Below, piece by piece: positions 24,737 through 34,827 of a stretch of 64,000 nucleotides of DNA (positions are counted from its first letter, which is position 1; each line of letters begins with the position of its first letter). The notes beneath the pieces are model-generated. The model was given only the letters and a program-made list of their open reading frames with translations, had not been told where the DNA came from and did not search any database. This DNA comes from an uncultured Bryobacteraceae bacterium (GTDB taxonomy: Bacteria > Acidobacteriota > Terriglobia > Bryobacterales > Bryobacteraceae). The stretch covers positions 124,001-188,000 of the forward strand of contig CALDSU010000013.1 of assembly GCA_937924525.1 (NCBI GenBank), read 5' to 3'. Made by a program: the position numbers and the translations under genes.

Positions 24737-26698
24737 CTAGGCGAGCGCCGAACGCAGGTCCACCACCGCTTCGGTGATTTGTCCCAGGTACTTGCCGTCC
24801 CGCATCACGTCGGCGGCAATCGCGAAGCGCGGGCCCGGGGCTTGCCAACCCGAGGGAATGGCGATTTCCACCGGACGTTCGGCCTGCTGGCCCGGCGGCA
24901 CCTCCACCTTGACGGTGGCGGGTGTGATTTCCCATGCCGACGGAGCGATCAGGGCGATTTCCAGCTTCATCGGCCGCTGGTAATAGTTCCGCGCACGGAT
25001 CCGCAGGGTCTGCCGCTCGCCGGGCGCCACGACCATCTGGTAGGGATACAACGCCACCCAGCTCGGGTCCAGCCCGTAGTTGGTCTCGCCCTCGGGCAGC
25101 AGATCGAAGAAGAACTGCTGCTGCTGGCGCAGTTTCTGCTCGGTCGCCAGCATGATCGACCGGTCGACCGGGTAAGCCCGGCCATGCCCTGGACAAATGA
25201 TTTCCGGTTCGCGCTCGATCAGGTTGCGGATGGACTTCAGGTGGCTGTCGTTCTCCACATGGTTACGGAAGATGAGGTTGTGCCGCAGCGTCCCGTCGTT
25301 GCGTGGATTGGGGAAGAACGCATCGCCCGTGAAGGCCACCTTCGTGCCGTCCAGCGTCACGAACAACGCCATCTGATATTCGGTGTGGCCAGGCGAGTGC
25401 TTCGCTTCAAACTCGAACTCCTCCCAGCGGAAGCGCTCGCCATCCTGGAACGCGCGGCTGACTTTGAACGGTTCGCCCAGGATGCACCCCAGATTGTAAC
25501 CCCGGGGGTTCTCAAAGACATCCACCATGTTCTCGTAACACCAAACTTTGGCGCCGTAGTGGCGAATGAGGTGGGGGAAACCATTCACGTGGTCGTCATG
25601 CATGTGGCTGGGCATGGCGACCTCCACCGACTTCAACCCGTAGTCGCGGCGCAACCGGTCGATGCTGTGTTCGACGAAGCGCATGCGGTCGGTGGCGGCG
25701 GTGGCGCGCTCGAAGTTGCCGAAATGCACGCCCGACGCCGCGCCATAGTCGATGAACATCGCCTTGCCGCTGTTCGACAGGATGGCGTAGAAAGACGAGG
25801 TGGTCGTGTGGTGGCAGACCAGGTGCGGGCTGACCGCATAGGGACGTCCCTCCTCTGAGGGATCGTTGCCGGTTTGGTAACGGTAGTAATCGGTGAGCCG
25901 CCGGCCCGTCCGGGCAATGGCGTCCGCCGGATCGGGCATGGGATCGCCATGGGAGGGACACAGCATTTCCGGCTTCAATTCCGCCAGGCGGGCGAGCGAA
26001 TAGATACCCAGATCGACCCCCTCCGAGCCGCCGTAGTTCACCTGGGTGTCGTACAGGTTAAGGATCTTGCCGGGCGAGTGGATGAGGTCTCCGGTGAAGG
26101 CCACCTTCCTGCCGTCGATGGCGGCGATCAGCGTAATGGATCCCAGCGTGTGCCCGGGCGTGGGGAGGATGAAAAACTCCATCTTGCCCCAGCGGAAGGT
26201 CGAGTAGTCCTGCAGGGAGCGCTGGATTGGGATGTTCTCGGTGACGGTATGGAAGTCGTTGCGGACATCGTAGAGATGGAAAACGCGCCGGTTGCGCCAG
26301 AAGTTTTCCGCGTCGGCAAACAGGTGCCGTTCGTGCGCGGGCGCGGCGATCGGGATCTGGCGCTCCAGGGCGCGGTAGTCGCCCTGGCACTGGTCCCGGT
26401 GATGGTGGGTGTGGAGGATCCAGTCCACTTGCGTGACGCCCAGGCCGGAGAGGTGGTCAAGGACCTTGCCGGAACCAAAATCGATCAGCACGCCGCGGGA
26501 GCCGTCGCGGATCACAAATACGTTGCAGGTGTCTTCGAAGCGGTAGAGATTGGCGGAGATCCGCTGGGGAGCGCCGCCAGGCGTAAAGCTGGAGCGACGG
26601 TAGCCCTGGCGGGAGGCCTTTGCCTGGGCGGGCGCGGCGGGAGTGGCCGCCGCCGCGGCCCCGGCGCCCAGGAATGCACGACGAGTCGCCTTTGCCAT
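24737..26698 (-). CDS. Tandem metallo-beta-lactamase-fold Tat protein
   Basis: A 653-residue exported protein (Tat-like leader KATRRAFLGAGAAAAATPAA). It contains two MBL-fold domains. Domain 1 (about 45-270) has H96-T-HHH-R-D-Q103 in place of the usual HxHxDH (last His replaced by Gln), with GHTLGS, FTGDLIHS and CPSHGD downstream. Domain 2 (about 310-545) has an intact H365-M-H-D-D-H370, then SPGHTEYQMALF, FTGDAFF and CPGHGRAYPVDR. Residues about 560-653 form a C-terminal beta-sandwich (PSAWEITPATVKVEVPPGQQ). It hydrolyses an unknown ester or amide substrate; domain 1 may be structural or altered in metal binding. It is the last gene of a three-gene minus-strand run. Confidence 0.87.
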   Translation of the reverse strand: MAKATRRAFLGAGAAAAATPAAPAQAKASRQGYRRSSFTPGGAPQRISANLYRFEDTCNVFVIRDGSRGVLIDFGSGKVLDHLSGLGVTQVDWILHTHHHRDQCQGDYRALERQIPIAAPAHERHLFADAENFWRNRRVFHLYDVRNDFHTVTENIPIQRSLQDYSTFRWGKMEFFILPTPGHTLGSITLIAAIDGRKVAFTGDLIHSPGKILNLYDTQVNYGGSEGVDLGIYSLARLAELKPEMLCPSHGDPMPDPADAIARTGRRLTDYYRYQTGNDPSEEGRPYAVSPHLVCHHTTTSSFYAILSNSGKAMFIDYGAASGVHFGNFERATAATDRMRFVEHSIDRLRRDYGLKSVEVAMPSHMHDDHVNGFPHLIRHYGAKVWCYENMVDVFENPRGYNLGCILGEPFKVSRAFQDGERFRWEEFEFEAKHSPGHTEYQMALFVTLDGTKVAFTGDAFFPNPRNDGTLRHNLIFRNHVENDSHLKSIRNLIEREPEIICPGHGRAYPVDRSIMLATEQKLRQQQQFFFDLLPEGETNYGLDPSWVALYPYQMVVAPGERQTLRIRARNYYQRPMKLEIALIAPSAWEITPATVKVEVPPGQQAERPVEIAIPSGWQAPGPRFAIAADVMRDGKYLGQITEAVVDLRSALA

Positions 26699-26744
26699 GC
26701 CGCGATTCTATCGGAGCGCCGTAGGTTTGGGAATCCCCGGCTGC

Positions 26745-27635
26745 TCAGGGCGCGCCCGGCAAAGTCTCCGGATCGAAGCGCGGTCCGGATGCGTCCCAGT
26801 CCGCGGCGGAGAACCGGCGGCCCCGGCCGAACGGCGGGTCCAGTTCCTTGACCGTGATCTCGACGCGCGAGCCCGCCACGCGGACGAACCCATGCTGGAA
26901 AAACCACCCCTGGCGGAACGCGTCCCTTCCTCCGCCCTGGCGCAGGTGTCCGCCGGAGCTGCCGGCTTGTAAATACGTGATGCCGTCGCGCTCGATGCGT
27001 CCCCACTGGTGGCTGTGCCCGCTGACCACGAACTGCACGCCGTAGCGCCGGGCCAACTGGTGGAGCGGAAACGCTCCGCTGCCTACCTTCAGAAACACGA
27101 TCCAGTACGGTTTGTGTAAGAAGACAAACTTTGGCCGGCGGTGCGCATGCGCCTTCAGGTCCGCTTCCAGAAAGGCGAGCTGATCATCGGCCAGGTCCAG
27201 CGTGCGGGAGTTGTCCAGGATGGTGAAGTGAGCGTCCTGGTAGTCGAAGCTATACGAGGGCGGCCGGCCGGTGCGTTCGCGATAGATCTGTTCGGACCAC
27301 TCGGACCAGATATCGTGGTTGCCGGGAGTGAAGTGAAGAGGATAGCGCCCGTACCGCTCCCACAGCGGCCGCAGGCGCTCCCATTCGGCCTCGGCGCGCA
27401 GGTCTTCGCCGCCCTCGATCAGGTCGCCGACGTGAATGACGAAGTCGGGCCGCAGCTGATCGACTTCGCGCCAGGCCTGCTCGTACACGCCCGGCCGCGC
27501 GCCGCCGGTCCGGTCGCCGAGGATGGAGAAGCGGAAATCATTGCGCGGCTCGCCCGGCGCGCCGCGCATGGCCGCGGCGGCGTACGCCGCCAGCAACAGC
27601 GCCGCAGTGGCTCGGAAGCGCCGCACAACCACCAT
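26745..27635 (-). CDS. Calcineurin-like metallophosphoesterase, secreted
   Basis: A 296-residue protein; the start ATG 27635 gives a signal-like leader (VVVRRFRATAALLLAAYAAA). Metallophosphoesterase motifs in order: SILGDRTGG (motif I, with Thr where DxH is usual), FVIHVGDLIEGG, FTPGNHDIWSE, FVFLHKPYW and FVVSGHSHQWG. The GDR-T variant may alter one metal ligand. It probably cleaves a phosphoester in the envelope. It lies 41 nt downstream of the hybrid kinase and 46 nt upstream of the MBL gene, all minus strand, so cotranscription is likely. Confidence 0.85.
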   Translation of the reverse strand: MVVVRRFRATAALLLAAYAAAAMRGAPGEPRNDFRFSILGDRTGGARPGVYEQAWREVDQLRPDFVIHVGDLIEGGEDLRAEAEWERLRPLWERYGRYPLHFTPGNHDIWSEWSEQIYRERTGRPPSYSFDYQDAHFTILDNSRTLDLADDQLAFLEADLKAHAHRRPKFVFLHKPYWIVFLKVGSGAFPLHQLARRYGVQFVVSGHSHQWGRIERDGITYLQAGSSGGHLRQGGGRDAFRQGWFFQHGFVRVAGSRVEITVKELDPPFGRGRRFSAADWDASGPRFDPETLPGAP

Positions 27636-27676
27636 TGTGGCACTGCCGGTGCGCCCGTGACGCCCGGCGCGGACTC

Positions 27677-30600
27677 TCAACTTCCTGAGGACGGCGCGGC
27701 GGAGGCGGGCTGGCGGCCTACGGCCTCGCGGATCCGGGACACCACCGACGGCGCGACGCTCTCGAGCAGTTGTTCGGTGGAATAGGCGCCTTTTTGGAGG
27801 ATGTTGCGGACCTGCCCGCTGAGGCGGACCCGATCTTCCGGGTTGACGTGTTTGGCCGTCACCACGACAATGGGGATCGCCTTCCAGGCCTCCTCGCGGC
27901 GGACCGCTTCGACGAATTCGAAGCCGTCCATTTCCGGCATCATCAGATCGAGCAGGACGATGTCGGGGACGCGTTGGCGGATTTGGTCCAGCGCCTCGCG
28001 TCCGTTGGCGGCTTCGGCGACTTCCCACCCGTGACTGGTGAGCGCGCGGGTAAGCAGTTCCCGGTTGTCCGGCTGATCATCGACCACCAGCGCAAAGCGG
28101 GAGGAGCGGCCGTGCGCATATTGCTGGAGCACCGCCGCCAGGCGTTCGCGGTCGACCGGCTTGGTGAGGTAATCGTTCGCTCCCAGCGCGTAAGCGGTCT
28201 TTCGGTCGTCCACGATGGTGAGCATCACGACGGGGATCGCGGCCAGGTCCGGATCGGCTTTCAGGCGGGAGATGACGTCCCAGCCGTCCATGCCGGGCAT
28301 CATGACATCGAGGGTGATCGCATCGGGACGAAGGCGGCGGGCCATTTCCACTCCTTCGACGCCGCTGGCGGCATGCTCGACGCGGAACCCCTCGCGGTTG
28401 AGCGTCCAGCGCAGCAGGTCCGCCACCATGGGATCGTCGTCGATGGTCAGCACCAGCCCGGCGTCGGCGGGCAATTCGGCGGAAGGCGTGGGGCGGGAGG
28501 GTTCCGGCGCCGGCGCCTCCTCCGGCTTGCGTTCCACCACCTGACGGGGCAGCAGGATCGTGAACACCGATCCCCGCCCCGGTTCGCTTTCCACGGTGAT
28601 GTCGCCGCCCATCATGCGGCAGAAATGGCGGCTGATCGCCAGGCCCAAACCCGTGCCGCCGAACTGCCGGGTGGTGGAGGCGTCGGCTTGCTGGAAAGCG
28701 CCAAACAGCTTCTTCATCTGCGCGGCGGTCATCCCGATCCCGGTGTCGGCGACCGTGAACCGGATCCAGTCCTCGCCGTCCTTGTCGACGCGCAGGCGCA
28801 CCTCGCCTTCCTGGGTGAACTTGCAGGCGTTCGAGAGCAGATTGAAGATGCTCTGGCGGACTTTGGTGAGATCGGCGCGCATCACGCCGAGGTGGGGCGA
28901 GACCTGCGAGACGAGCCGGTTGCGGTTCTTCTGCGCGAGCGGGCTGATGACGGCGAGCACGTCCTCGATCAGGTGCGCCAGCTCGAAGTCCTCCAGAAAG
29001 AGCTCCATCTTGCCGGCCTCGATCTTGGAGATATCCAGCACGTCGTTGATCAAATCGAGCAGGTGTTTGCCGGCGGTGTGGATCTTGCGGAGGTCGCCCT
29101 GGATACCTTCGTAACCCTCGTCCTCGGCCAACTCCTGAAGCATTTCGCTGTAACCGATGATGGCGTTCAACGGCGTGCGCAACTCGTGGCTCATGTTGGC
29201 GAGGAATTCGCTCTTAGCGCGGTTGGCGCCCTCGGCGGCTTCTTTCTCCTGGGCCAGGCGCTGCGCCTCGCGTTCCTCGGTCACATCCCGGATGTTGACG
29301 ACGACGCCGGCGACGGCGGCATCGTCCAGCAGGTTGTTGGCGGTGACCTCGAAGAACCGCACCGCGCCATCGGCGCGCGGGCCGCGGAAATGGATCCGCT
29401 CGACCGCGCCCCAGGCGGCGACGGTGCGAGCCAGCGCCGAGCGTACCGCTTCCGCATCCTCGGGGACCACCGAGTCCAGCAAGCCCCGGCCTAGCGCGGC
29501 GGCCGGCGCCAGGCCCAGCACGCGTTGAATCGCGGGGCTGGCGTAGCGGATCACGCCCTGCCGGTCGAGAATCACAATCCCGTCGGAAGTGTTCTCGATC
29601 AACGACCGGAAATATTGCTCGCTGCGGCGCATGTCCTCCTGAGCCTGATGCAGGCGCGCCTCTCGGGAGGCGACCTCCTGCACCATCTGGCCGAAGCTCT
29701 CGGCGAGTTCGCCCAGTTCATCGTCGCGCTTGGCGACCGCTTCGAGTTCGCCCGCCGAGGCATAGTCCTGGGCGATGACGCCCGCCGTCGCCGCCCGCAG
29801 CCGGCGGACCGGCTCGGTGACGCGGCGGGAGATGCCCACCACCAGCAGCATCATGCCGATCAGGGAGAGCGCGGCGACGGCCAGCATGCGGTTGGCCAGC
29901 CGGTAAGCCGGGCTGAGAATCACGTCCTCCGGAACGCTCAGGGCGACTTTCCAGCCGGTCATCGGCGCGGTGGCCCAGAACAGACGCCGCGGGTCCTGGC
30001 CGGGCGTTTCCAGACGGGCCTCGCCTTCCGGCGTCGCCGCCAGCCAGCGGCCTTCGGGAATCGACCGGACATCCGCGCCCGGAGAGGTGTCGCTCACCAT
30101 CAGGCTCTCGTCCGGGTGCGCCAGAATGCGTCCGGAGCGGCTGACCAGAAAGGCGACTTCGGCCGACTCGGCGTCTCCGGCGCTGTCGTCGGGACTGGCG
30201 CGGAAGCGGAGATACGAGGTGATCAGGCGGATCAGCTCCAGCGAGAGGTCGGCCCCGGCCACCCCGATGAGGCGCGCCCGATGGTCGTAGAAGGGTTTGG
30301 TGACGCTCACCAGCGTAATGCCGGAGCCGTCCTGGTCCAGGTACGGTTCCGAAACAAAAACCTTGCCGGTCTTGACCGCTTCCTGAAACCATGGCAGGCC
30401 CTGGTCGCGGACCTTGCCCAGATTGTGCGGGTAGCTGTTGCGATCTACCCAAGCCATGCGGGCGATGGGGTCGCCGGGGGATGGCGGAAAGGCCAGGTAA
30501 ATCCCAAAGGCCTCCTCGGGAGGGAGACTGTCCAGCAGATGGGCCAGGAAGGGGACCGTGCGGGAATCGATTTCCCCGCCGACCACCTCCTGGCGGGCCG

Positions 30601-30826
30601 CTACGCTGCGCGGCAGGACGGCGACCCGGTCCAGATAGGAATCCATGGTCTGCGCGGTGGCCTGGACCTGTTTGAGCGCTTCCGCCACTGCCTGCTGCTC
30701 CAGGTCGGCCCGGCCGGTGCGGTAGGCGACCAGGATGGCGACCAGCAGCACCGCGCCGGTCGCGGTCAGGATCAAGAGGCCGAAGTGGCGTGCTAGGCTA
30801 CCGCGGCGCGAAGACAGAGTCGACAT
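27677..30826 (-). CDS. Hybrid sensor histidine kinase with two receiver domains
   Basis: A 1049-residue membrane kinase. An N-terminal span (about 15-36) precedes a large periplasmic Cache-like sensor (about 40-300), a second span ([20 protein letters not shown]), HAMP (about 330-385), PAS (about 400-520, [18 protein letters not shown]), HisKA with phospho-acceptor His547 in [16 protein letters not shown], HATPase ([22 protein letters not shown]), and two C-terminal REC domains with phospho-acceptors Asp840 ([14 protein letters not shown]) and Asp960 ([14 protein letters not shown]). No separate response regulator or output domain is adjacent, so its target is unknown. It is divergent from the TonB-like gene. 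Confidence 0.93.
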   Translation of the reverse strand: MSTLSSRRGSLARHFGLLILTATGAVLLVAILVAYRTGRADLEQQAVAEALKQVQATAQTMDSYLDRVAVLPRSVAARQEVVGGEIDSRTVPFLAHLLDSLPPEEAFGIYLAFPPSPGDPIARMAWVDRNSYPHNLGKVRDQGLPWFQEAVKTGKVFVSEPYLDQDGSGITLVSVTKPFYDHRARLIGVAGADLSLELIRLITSYLRFRASPDDSAGDAESAEVAFLVSRSGRILAHPDESLMVSDTSPGADVRSIPEGRWLAATPEGEARLETPGQDPRRLFWATAPMTGWKVALSVPEDVILSPAYRLANRMLAVAALSLIGMMLLVVGISRRVTEPVRRLRAATAGVIAQDYASAGELEAVAKRDDELGELAESFGQMVQEVASREARLHQAQEDMRRSEQYFRSLIENTSDGIVILDRQGVIRYASPAIQRVLGLAPAAALGRGLLDSVVPEDAEAVRSALARTVAAWGAVERIHFRGPRADGAVRFFEVTANNLLDDAAVAGVVVNIRDVTEEREAQRLAQEKEAAEGANRAKSEFLANMSHELRTPLNAIIGYSEMLQELAEDEGYEGIQGDLRKIHTAGKHLLDLINDVLDISKIEAGKMELFLEDFELAHLIEDVLAVISPLAQKNRNRLVSQVSPHLGVMRADLTKVRQSIFNLLSNACKFTQEGEVRLRVDKDGEDWIRFTVADTGIGMTAAQMKKLFGAFQQADASTTRQFGGTGLGLAISRHFCRMMGGDITVESEPGRGSVFTILLPRQVVERKPEEAPAPEPSRPTPSAELPADAGLVLTIDDDPMVADLLRWTLNREGFRVEHAASGVEGVEMARRLRPDAITLDVMMPGMDGWDVISRLKADPDLAAIPVVMLTIVDDRKTAYALGANDYLTKPVDRERLAAVLQQYAHGRSSRFALVVDDQPDNRELLTRALTSHGWEVAEAANGREALDQIRQRVPDIVLLDLMMPEMDGFEFVEAVRREEAWKAIPIVVVTAKHVNPEDRVRLSGQVRNILQKGAYSTEQLLESVAPSVVSRIREAVGRQPASAAPSSGS

Positions 30827-30936
30827 AGGAAATCCAGGGCGGGACGGCGTATGTCCCCTGCTGCGATTCTATCGGCAGTTTGCCCACAGAACTAAACCCC
30901 CCGCAGGTTTCCGCCGATAGAGAGGTGAGGAGGGAG

Positions 30937-31311
30937 ATGCTGTTTACCGGATGGGTCCGGCCACTGGTGTGGCTGTTGGGCTGCTGGTTTGGAATCGCCC
31001 AGGCGCTCGCCGCCGACGCGGAACCGGCTCCGTTGCGCCTCTCCGAGCGCGAGGTGCTTCGCCAGGTGACCCAACGGGTCGAACCGGAATATCCGGCCAT
31101 GGCCCGCCAGGTTCGCCTCGCCGGCGCCGTCGATGTCGAGATCGTCATCAGTCAGGAGGGCGCCGTCGAACAAACGAAGGTCCTCAGCGGCAACCTGCTG
31201 CTGTCGAGCTCCGCGGTTCGGGCCGTGCGCAAATGGCGGTTCGCGCCCTTCGAAGCCAACGGCAAAGCCGCGCGCGTGGTTACTGTCCTCCGGTTCCACT
31301 TCCGCATGTAG
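30937..31311 (+). CDS. TonB C-terminal domain protein
   Basis: A 124-residue protein. The start is set at ATG 30937 because AGGAGG (30928-30933) precedes it closely; a longer start at 30880 would add 19 residues. A leader (VRPLVWLLGCWFGIAQALAA) is followed by the TonB C-terminal fold: RVEPEYPAMARQVRLAGAVD, VEIVISQEGAVEQTKVLSGN, SSAVRAVRKWRFAPFEANGK. It lacks the long Pro-rich spacer of classical TonB, so it is a short secreted TonB-like protein common in acidobacteria. It might serve the Oar-like receptors, but no ExbB/ExbD gene is present here. Confidence 0.85.
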   Translation: MLFTGWVRPLVWLLGCWFGIAQALAADAEPAPLRLSEREVLRQVTQRVEPEYPAMARQVRLAGAVDVEIVISQEGAVEQTKVLSGNLLLSSSAVRAVRKWRFAPFEANGKAARVVTVLRFHFRM

Positions 31312-31518
31312 CTGTCCGGCGGCGGCCAGCCCCTCCCCAGCCTTGCCGTTTCTCCCCGGCAATCGCGCCGCTCTTTGGCCCGCGGTAAACTAAAAGTATG
31401 AGGACGCGACTTCCCTCCCAACAGCGTCCTGGCCTTTTCGGCAGCGACTAAGCGCCATTCCTCCGTCGGTCTTGCTTCCCTAGCAATCACTCTGGTCTTT
31501 TGAAAAAAGGAGGATGCC

Positions 31519-32859
31519 ATGAGCTCAATCATGGACGCGGTGCGTCCGGATCTGCCCGCCCTCACGGGTCCGCTGCCGGGACCGAAAGCGCGGGCGGTCA
31601 TCGAGCGGGATCGAACGTTTGTGTCGCCGTCTTACACCCGGGACTATCCGCTGGTGGCGAGCCGGGGCGAAGGGGCGATCGTCATCGACGTCGACGGGAA
31701 CCGCTTTCTCGATTTCAACGCGGGCATCGCGGTGGTGGCGGCGGGACACTGCCACCCGCGAGTGGTGGAGGCGATTCAGCGACAGGCCGCGGAATTGATC
31801 CACATGTCCGGTACCGATTTCTATTACGAGTCGCTGGCGGAACTCGCCGCCCGGCTGGCGGCGCTGGCGCCGGGAGGCGGGGCCCGCAAGGTGGCTTTCG
31901 GCAACTCGGGCGCGGAAGCCATCGAGTGCGCCCTCAAGCTGGCGCGGTACCACACCCGCCGGGAACGCTTCCTGGCGTTCTTCGGGGCATTTCACGGGCG
32001 GACGATGGGGGCGCTCTCGCTCACCGGCAGCAAGCAGGTGCAGCGGGCGGGCTTCGGTCCCCTGGTCCCCGAGGTGCACCACATCCCGTACGCCTACTGC
32101 TACCGCTGCGCCTACGGCAAGCACCCCGAGACCTGTGCGGTCGACTGCGTCAAGGTCATCGAAGAACAACTGGTGCGGACGATTCTGCCTGCTTCCGAAC
32201 TGGCGGCCATCGTGGTGGAGCCGGTGCAGGGCGAAGGCGGCTACGTGGTCCCGCCGGCGAAGTTCTTTGACGAATTACAGCAGGTGGCGCGGCGCCTCGG
32301 CTGCGTGCTGATCGCCGACGAAGTGCAGACCGGCATGGGGCGCACCGGCCGCATGTGGGCGTCGCAGCATTTCGGTTTGGAGCCGGATATCCTGGCGGTG
32401 GCCAAAGGAATCGCCAGCGGGTTGCCGCTCGGCGCGACCATCGCGCGGGCGGACCTGATGGCGTGGCCCCCGGGCGCGCATGCGTCCACCTTTGGAGGCA
32501 ACCCGGTCTCGTGCGCCGCGGCGCTGGCGACCCTCGAACTGCTCGAGACGGAGCTGGTGGACAACGCGCGCCGGATGGGCGAATACCTGATGGAGCGCAT
32601 GGCCGACTGGCCGCGCCGGTTCCGGCATGTCGGCCAGGTGCGGGGTCTCGGACTCATGATCGGGATCGAACTGGTGAAAAGCCAGGACACCCGCGAACGC
32701 TTCCCGGAACTGCGCGACCGCGTGGTGCGCGGAGCGTTCGAGCGGGGGTTGCTGATTCTGGGCGCGGGTCCGAACAGCATCCGGCTCTCGCCGCCGCTCA
32801 CCATCTCGCGCGAACAGGCGGATTTCGCGCTCACCGTGCTGGAAGAACTGCTGGCGTAA
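31519..32859 (+). CDS. Class III PLP aminotransferase (4-aminobutyrate/ornithine-type)
   Basis: A 446-residue cytoplasmic PLP enzyme. AAGGAGG at 31506-31512 precedes the ATG. Features: FLDFNAGIAVVAAGHCHPRV, FGNSGAEAIECALKLARYHT (phosphate loop), FHGRTMGALSLTGSK, IVVEPVQGEGGYVVPP, IADEVQTGMGRTGRMWA (cofactor Asp) and Lys296 in AVAKGIASGLPLGA. The CYRCAYGKHPETCAVDC segment near residue 200 is characteristic of the archaeal/extremophile 4-aminobutyrate aminotransferase and amino-acid racemase subgroup. Precise substrate cannot be set. No gabD is nearby. Confidence 0.9.
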   Translation: MSSIMDAVRPDLPALTGPLPGPKARAVIERDRTFVSPSYTRDYPLVASRGEGAIVIDVDGNRFLDFNAGIAVVAAGHCHPRVVEAIQRQAAELIHMSGTDFYYESLAELAARLAALAPGGGARKVAFGNSGAEAIECALKLARYHTRRERFLAFFGAFHGRTMGALSLTGSKQVQRAGFGPLVPEVHHIPYAYCYRCAYGKHPETCAVDCVKVIEEQLVRTILPASELAAIVVEPVQGEGGYVVPPAKFFDELQQVARRLGCVLIADEVQTGMGRTGRMWASQHFGLEPDILAVAKGIASGLPLGATIARADLMAWPPGAHASTFGGNPVSCAAALATLELLETELVDNARRMGEYLMERMADWPRRFRHVGQVRGLGLMIGIELVKSQDTRERFPELRDRVVRGAFERGLLILGAGPNSIRLSPPLTISREQADFALTVLEELLA

Positions 32860-32911
32860 CCGGCGCGCGTTTCCCGCAGCGGGGACGAGCGAGTATACTG
32901 AAGCGGTCCTT

Positions 32912-34555
32912 ATGCCGGCTTCCCGCGCCGTTCTGTTCTTCGCCGGCTGGGCCGCGCTTCTGGCCCAGCCCCGTGCTCCGTTCAATGAATCTATCCGGCG
33001 CGGCGACCTGGAGGCGGATCTGTCCTTCCTGGCCTCCGACTCGCTGCGCGGCCGCCTGACCGGCACCGCCGAATATCTGACCGCGGCGCGCTTCCTCGAG
33101 GCGCGCTTTCGCCGCCTGGGGCTCCAGCCCCTGGGCGAGTCGTTCTTCCATACCTTCAGCCTGACCTACTCGCGGTTGCAGCCGGGCAACCGCTTGCAGG
33201 TCAAGCGAGGTGAAGCGCTGCGGACCGAGGCGGGGCTCTCCGAAGACTTTTATCCGCTCTTCTTCAGCCCGTCGGCGGAAGCGCGCGGCCCGGTGGTCTT
33301 CGCCGGATATGGCATCCGCGCGCCGCAACTCGAATGGGACGACCTGGGCGGAAACGGGATGGATCAGCGACTGGCGCTCATCCTCGGCGGCGAGCCGGGC
33401 GCCGAAGATCCCCGGAGCCGTTTCGACGGACTGGTTACCTCGATTCATGCCGATCCGCTGCGCAAGGCGCTGGCCCTTCAGGAACACGGCGCCGCAGGCG
33501 TGCTGATCGTCAATCCCGCCGACAGCGCCAACGGCGTGCGCCGCTTCGCGGGCGGCGCACGCGGCTACTGGCCGGAGAAGCCCCCCCACCTGGAGCGGTA
33601 CGCGCTGAGCGCCTGGGCCGAACGCCTGCACATTCCCGTGGCGCAGATCTCCCCCGCGTTGGCGCAGTCCCTGCTGGGCAGTCGCCGTCTGGCGGATGTG
33701 GTGAAGCAAGCGGAGAAGGCCCCCTGGACGCCGTCCCTCCTGCCGGGGGCCGAAATCGACCTGCGCGTCCGCCTGAGCCGCCACGTGATCGAGGATCGCA
33801 ACGTGGTGGCCAAGATCGAGGGCGCCGACCCGGCTCTGAAACAAGAGAGCATCCTGGTGACGGCGCACTACGATCACAACGGGGCGGAAGACGGACAGAT
33901 TTACAACGGCGCCGACGACAATGGCTCGGGCACGGTGGGCTTGCTGGAGATCGCGGAGGCCTACGCGCTCGCCGCCCAACAGGGACAGCGGCCCCGGCGC
34001 TCGTTGGTGTTCGTGGCGTGGGGATCGGAAGAGCGTTGTTGCGGCCCGCTGCTGGGCGCATGGGCGTGGACGGAAAACCCTCCCTGGCCGCTCGACAAGA
34101 CGGTCGCGGTGCTCAATATGGACATGATCGGGCGCGATGAGGAAGTGCCGGAAAATCGAGGCCCGCGCTTCCACGGCCTTTCGCCCCAGACGGCGGCCTC
34201 GAACGCCAACGCCGTCAACGTGCTGGGCTTCAGCTTCAACGCGGCGCTGGCGGAAGCGGCGCGGCACGCCAATCGCGCGGCCGACCTGCTCCTGCGCTTC
34301 CGCTACGAGAACAACAAGTCCAACCTGCTGCGCCGCAGCGACCACTGGGTGTTCCTGCAAGCCGGCGTGCCCGCCCTTTGGTTTCATACCGGACTCCACC
34401 CGGACTACCACACGCCGAACGACCGGCCGGAGCGAATTCGCTACGACAAAGCCGAAAAGGTGGCGCGCCTGGTGCACCAGCTCAGTTGGGATCTGGCCAA
34501 CCGTACAGAGCCCTTGGGGAAGGCCCGGCGAACGGTGATGCCGGACGTAGACTAA
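32912..34555 (+). CDS. M28-family zinc aminopeptidase with PA domain, secreted
   Basis: A 547-residue exported peptidase with a short signal-like N-terminus (SRAVLFFAGWAALLAQP). A PA-domain-like insert occupies about residues 120-280 (AARGPVVFAGYGIRAPQ-like, EHGAAGVLIVNPADSA). The M28 catalytic domain shows the zinc ligands in order: His319 (TAHYDH), the NGADDNGSGTVG aspartate, the GSEE pair, NMDMIG and the C-terminal DYHTPND histidine. All expected ligands are present. It likely releases N-terminal residues from peptides in the periplasm. It is 52 nt downstream of the aminotransferase. Confidence 0.9.
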   Translation: MPASRAVLFFAGWAALLAQPRAPFNESIRRGDLEADLSFLASDSLRGRLTGTAEYLTAARFLEARFRRLGLQPLGESFFHTFSLTYSRLQPGNRLQVKRGEALRTEAGLSEDFYPLFFSPSAEARGPVVFAGYGIRAPQLEWDDLGGNGMDQRLALILGGEPGAEDPRSRFDGLVTSIHADPLRKALALQEHGAAGVLIVNPADSANGVRRFAGGARGYWPEKPPHLERYALSAWAERLHIPVAQISPALAQSLLGSRRLADVVKQAEKAPWTPSLLPGAEIDLRVRLSRHVIEDRNVVAKIEGADPALKQESILVTAHYDHNGAEDGQIYNGADDNGSGTVGLLEIAEAYALAAQQGQRPRRSLVFVAWGSEERCCGPLLGAWAWTENPPWPLDKTVAVLNMDMIGRDEEVPENRGPRFHGLSPQTAASNANAVNVLGFSFNAALAEAARHANRAADLLLRFRYENNKSNLLRRSDHWVFLQAGVPALWFHTGLHPDYHTPNDRPERIRYDKAEKVARLVHQLSWDLANRTEPLGKARRTVMPDVD

Positions 34556-34727
34556 ACAAGCCTGGTGGCCCTTCGATCACAACGTGCGGTAAGTTCATGA
34601 CGGTGTCGACGACCGGATCAACTGACGGCGGCACAACTCGCCCGTCGCCGAATTTTTTGGAGAGTGTCGCCCGTGCTGGCGCAGCCGAGGGAAAATGCGC
34701 GTAAGGATTTGAAAACAAATGGCGACT

Positions 34728-34802
34728 TGGTAGCGCTAACGGGATTCGAACCCGTATTTGAGCCTTGAGAGGGCTCCGTCCTAACCCTTAGACGATAGCG
34801 CC
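34728..34802 (-). tRNA. tRNA-Glu(CTC)
   Basis: 75 nt including encoded CCA (34728-34730). Acceptor GGCGCTA pairs with TAGCGCT apart from a terminal G-U; the anticodon loop CTCTCAA gives CTC; the T arm has GGGTTCGAATCCC. Confidence 0.93.
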
Positions 34803-34827
34803 GCGGCTTCCCTCCACTATAGCAGAC

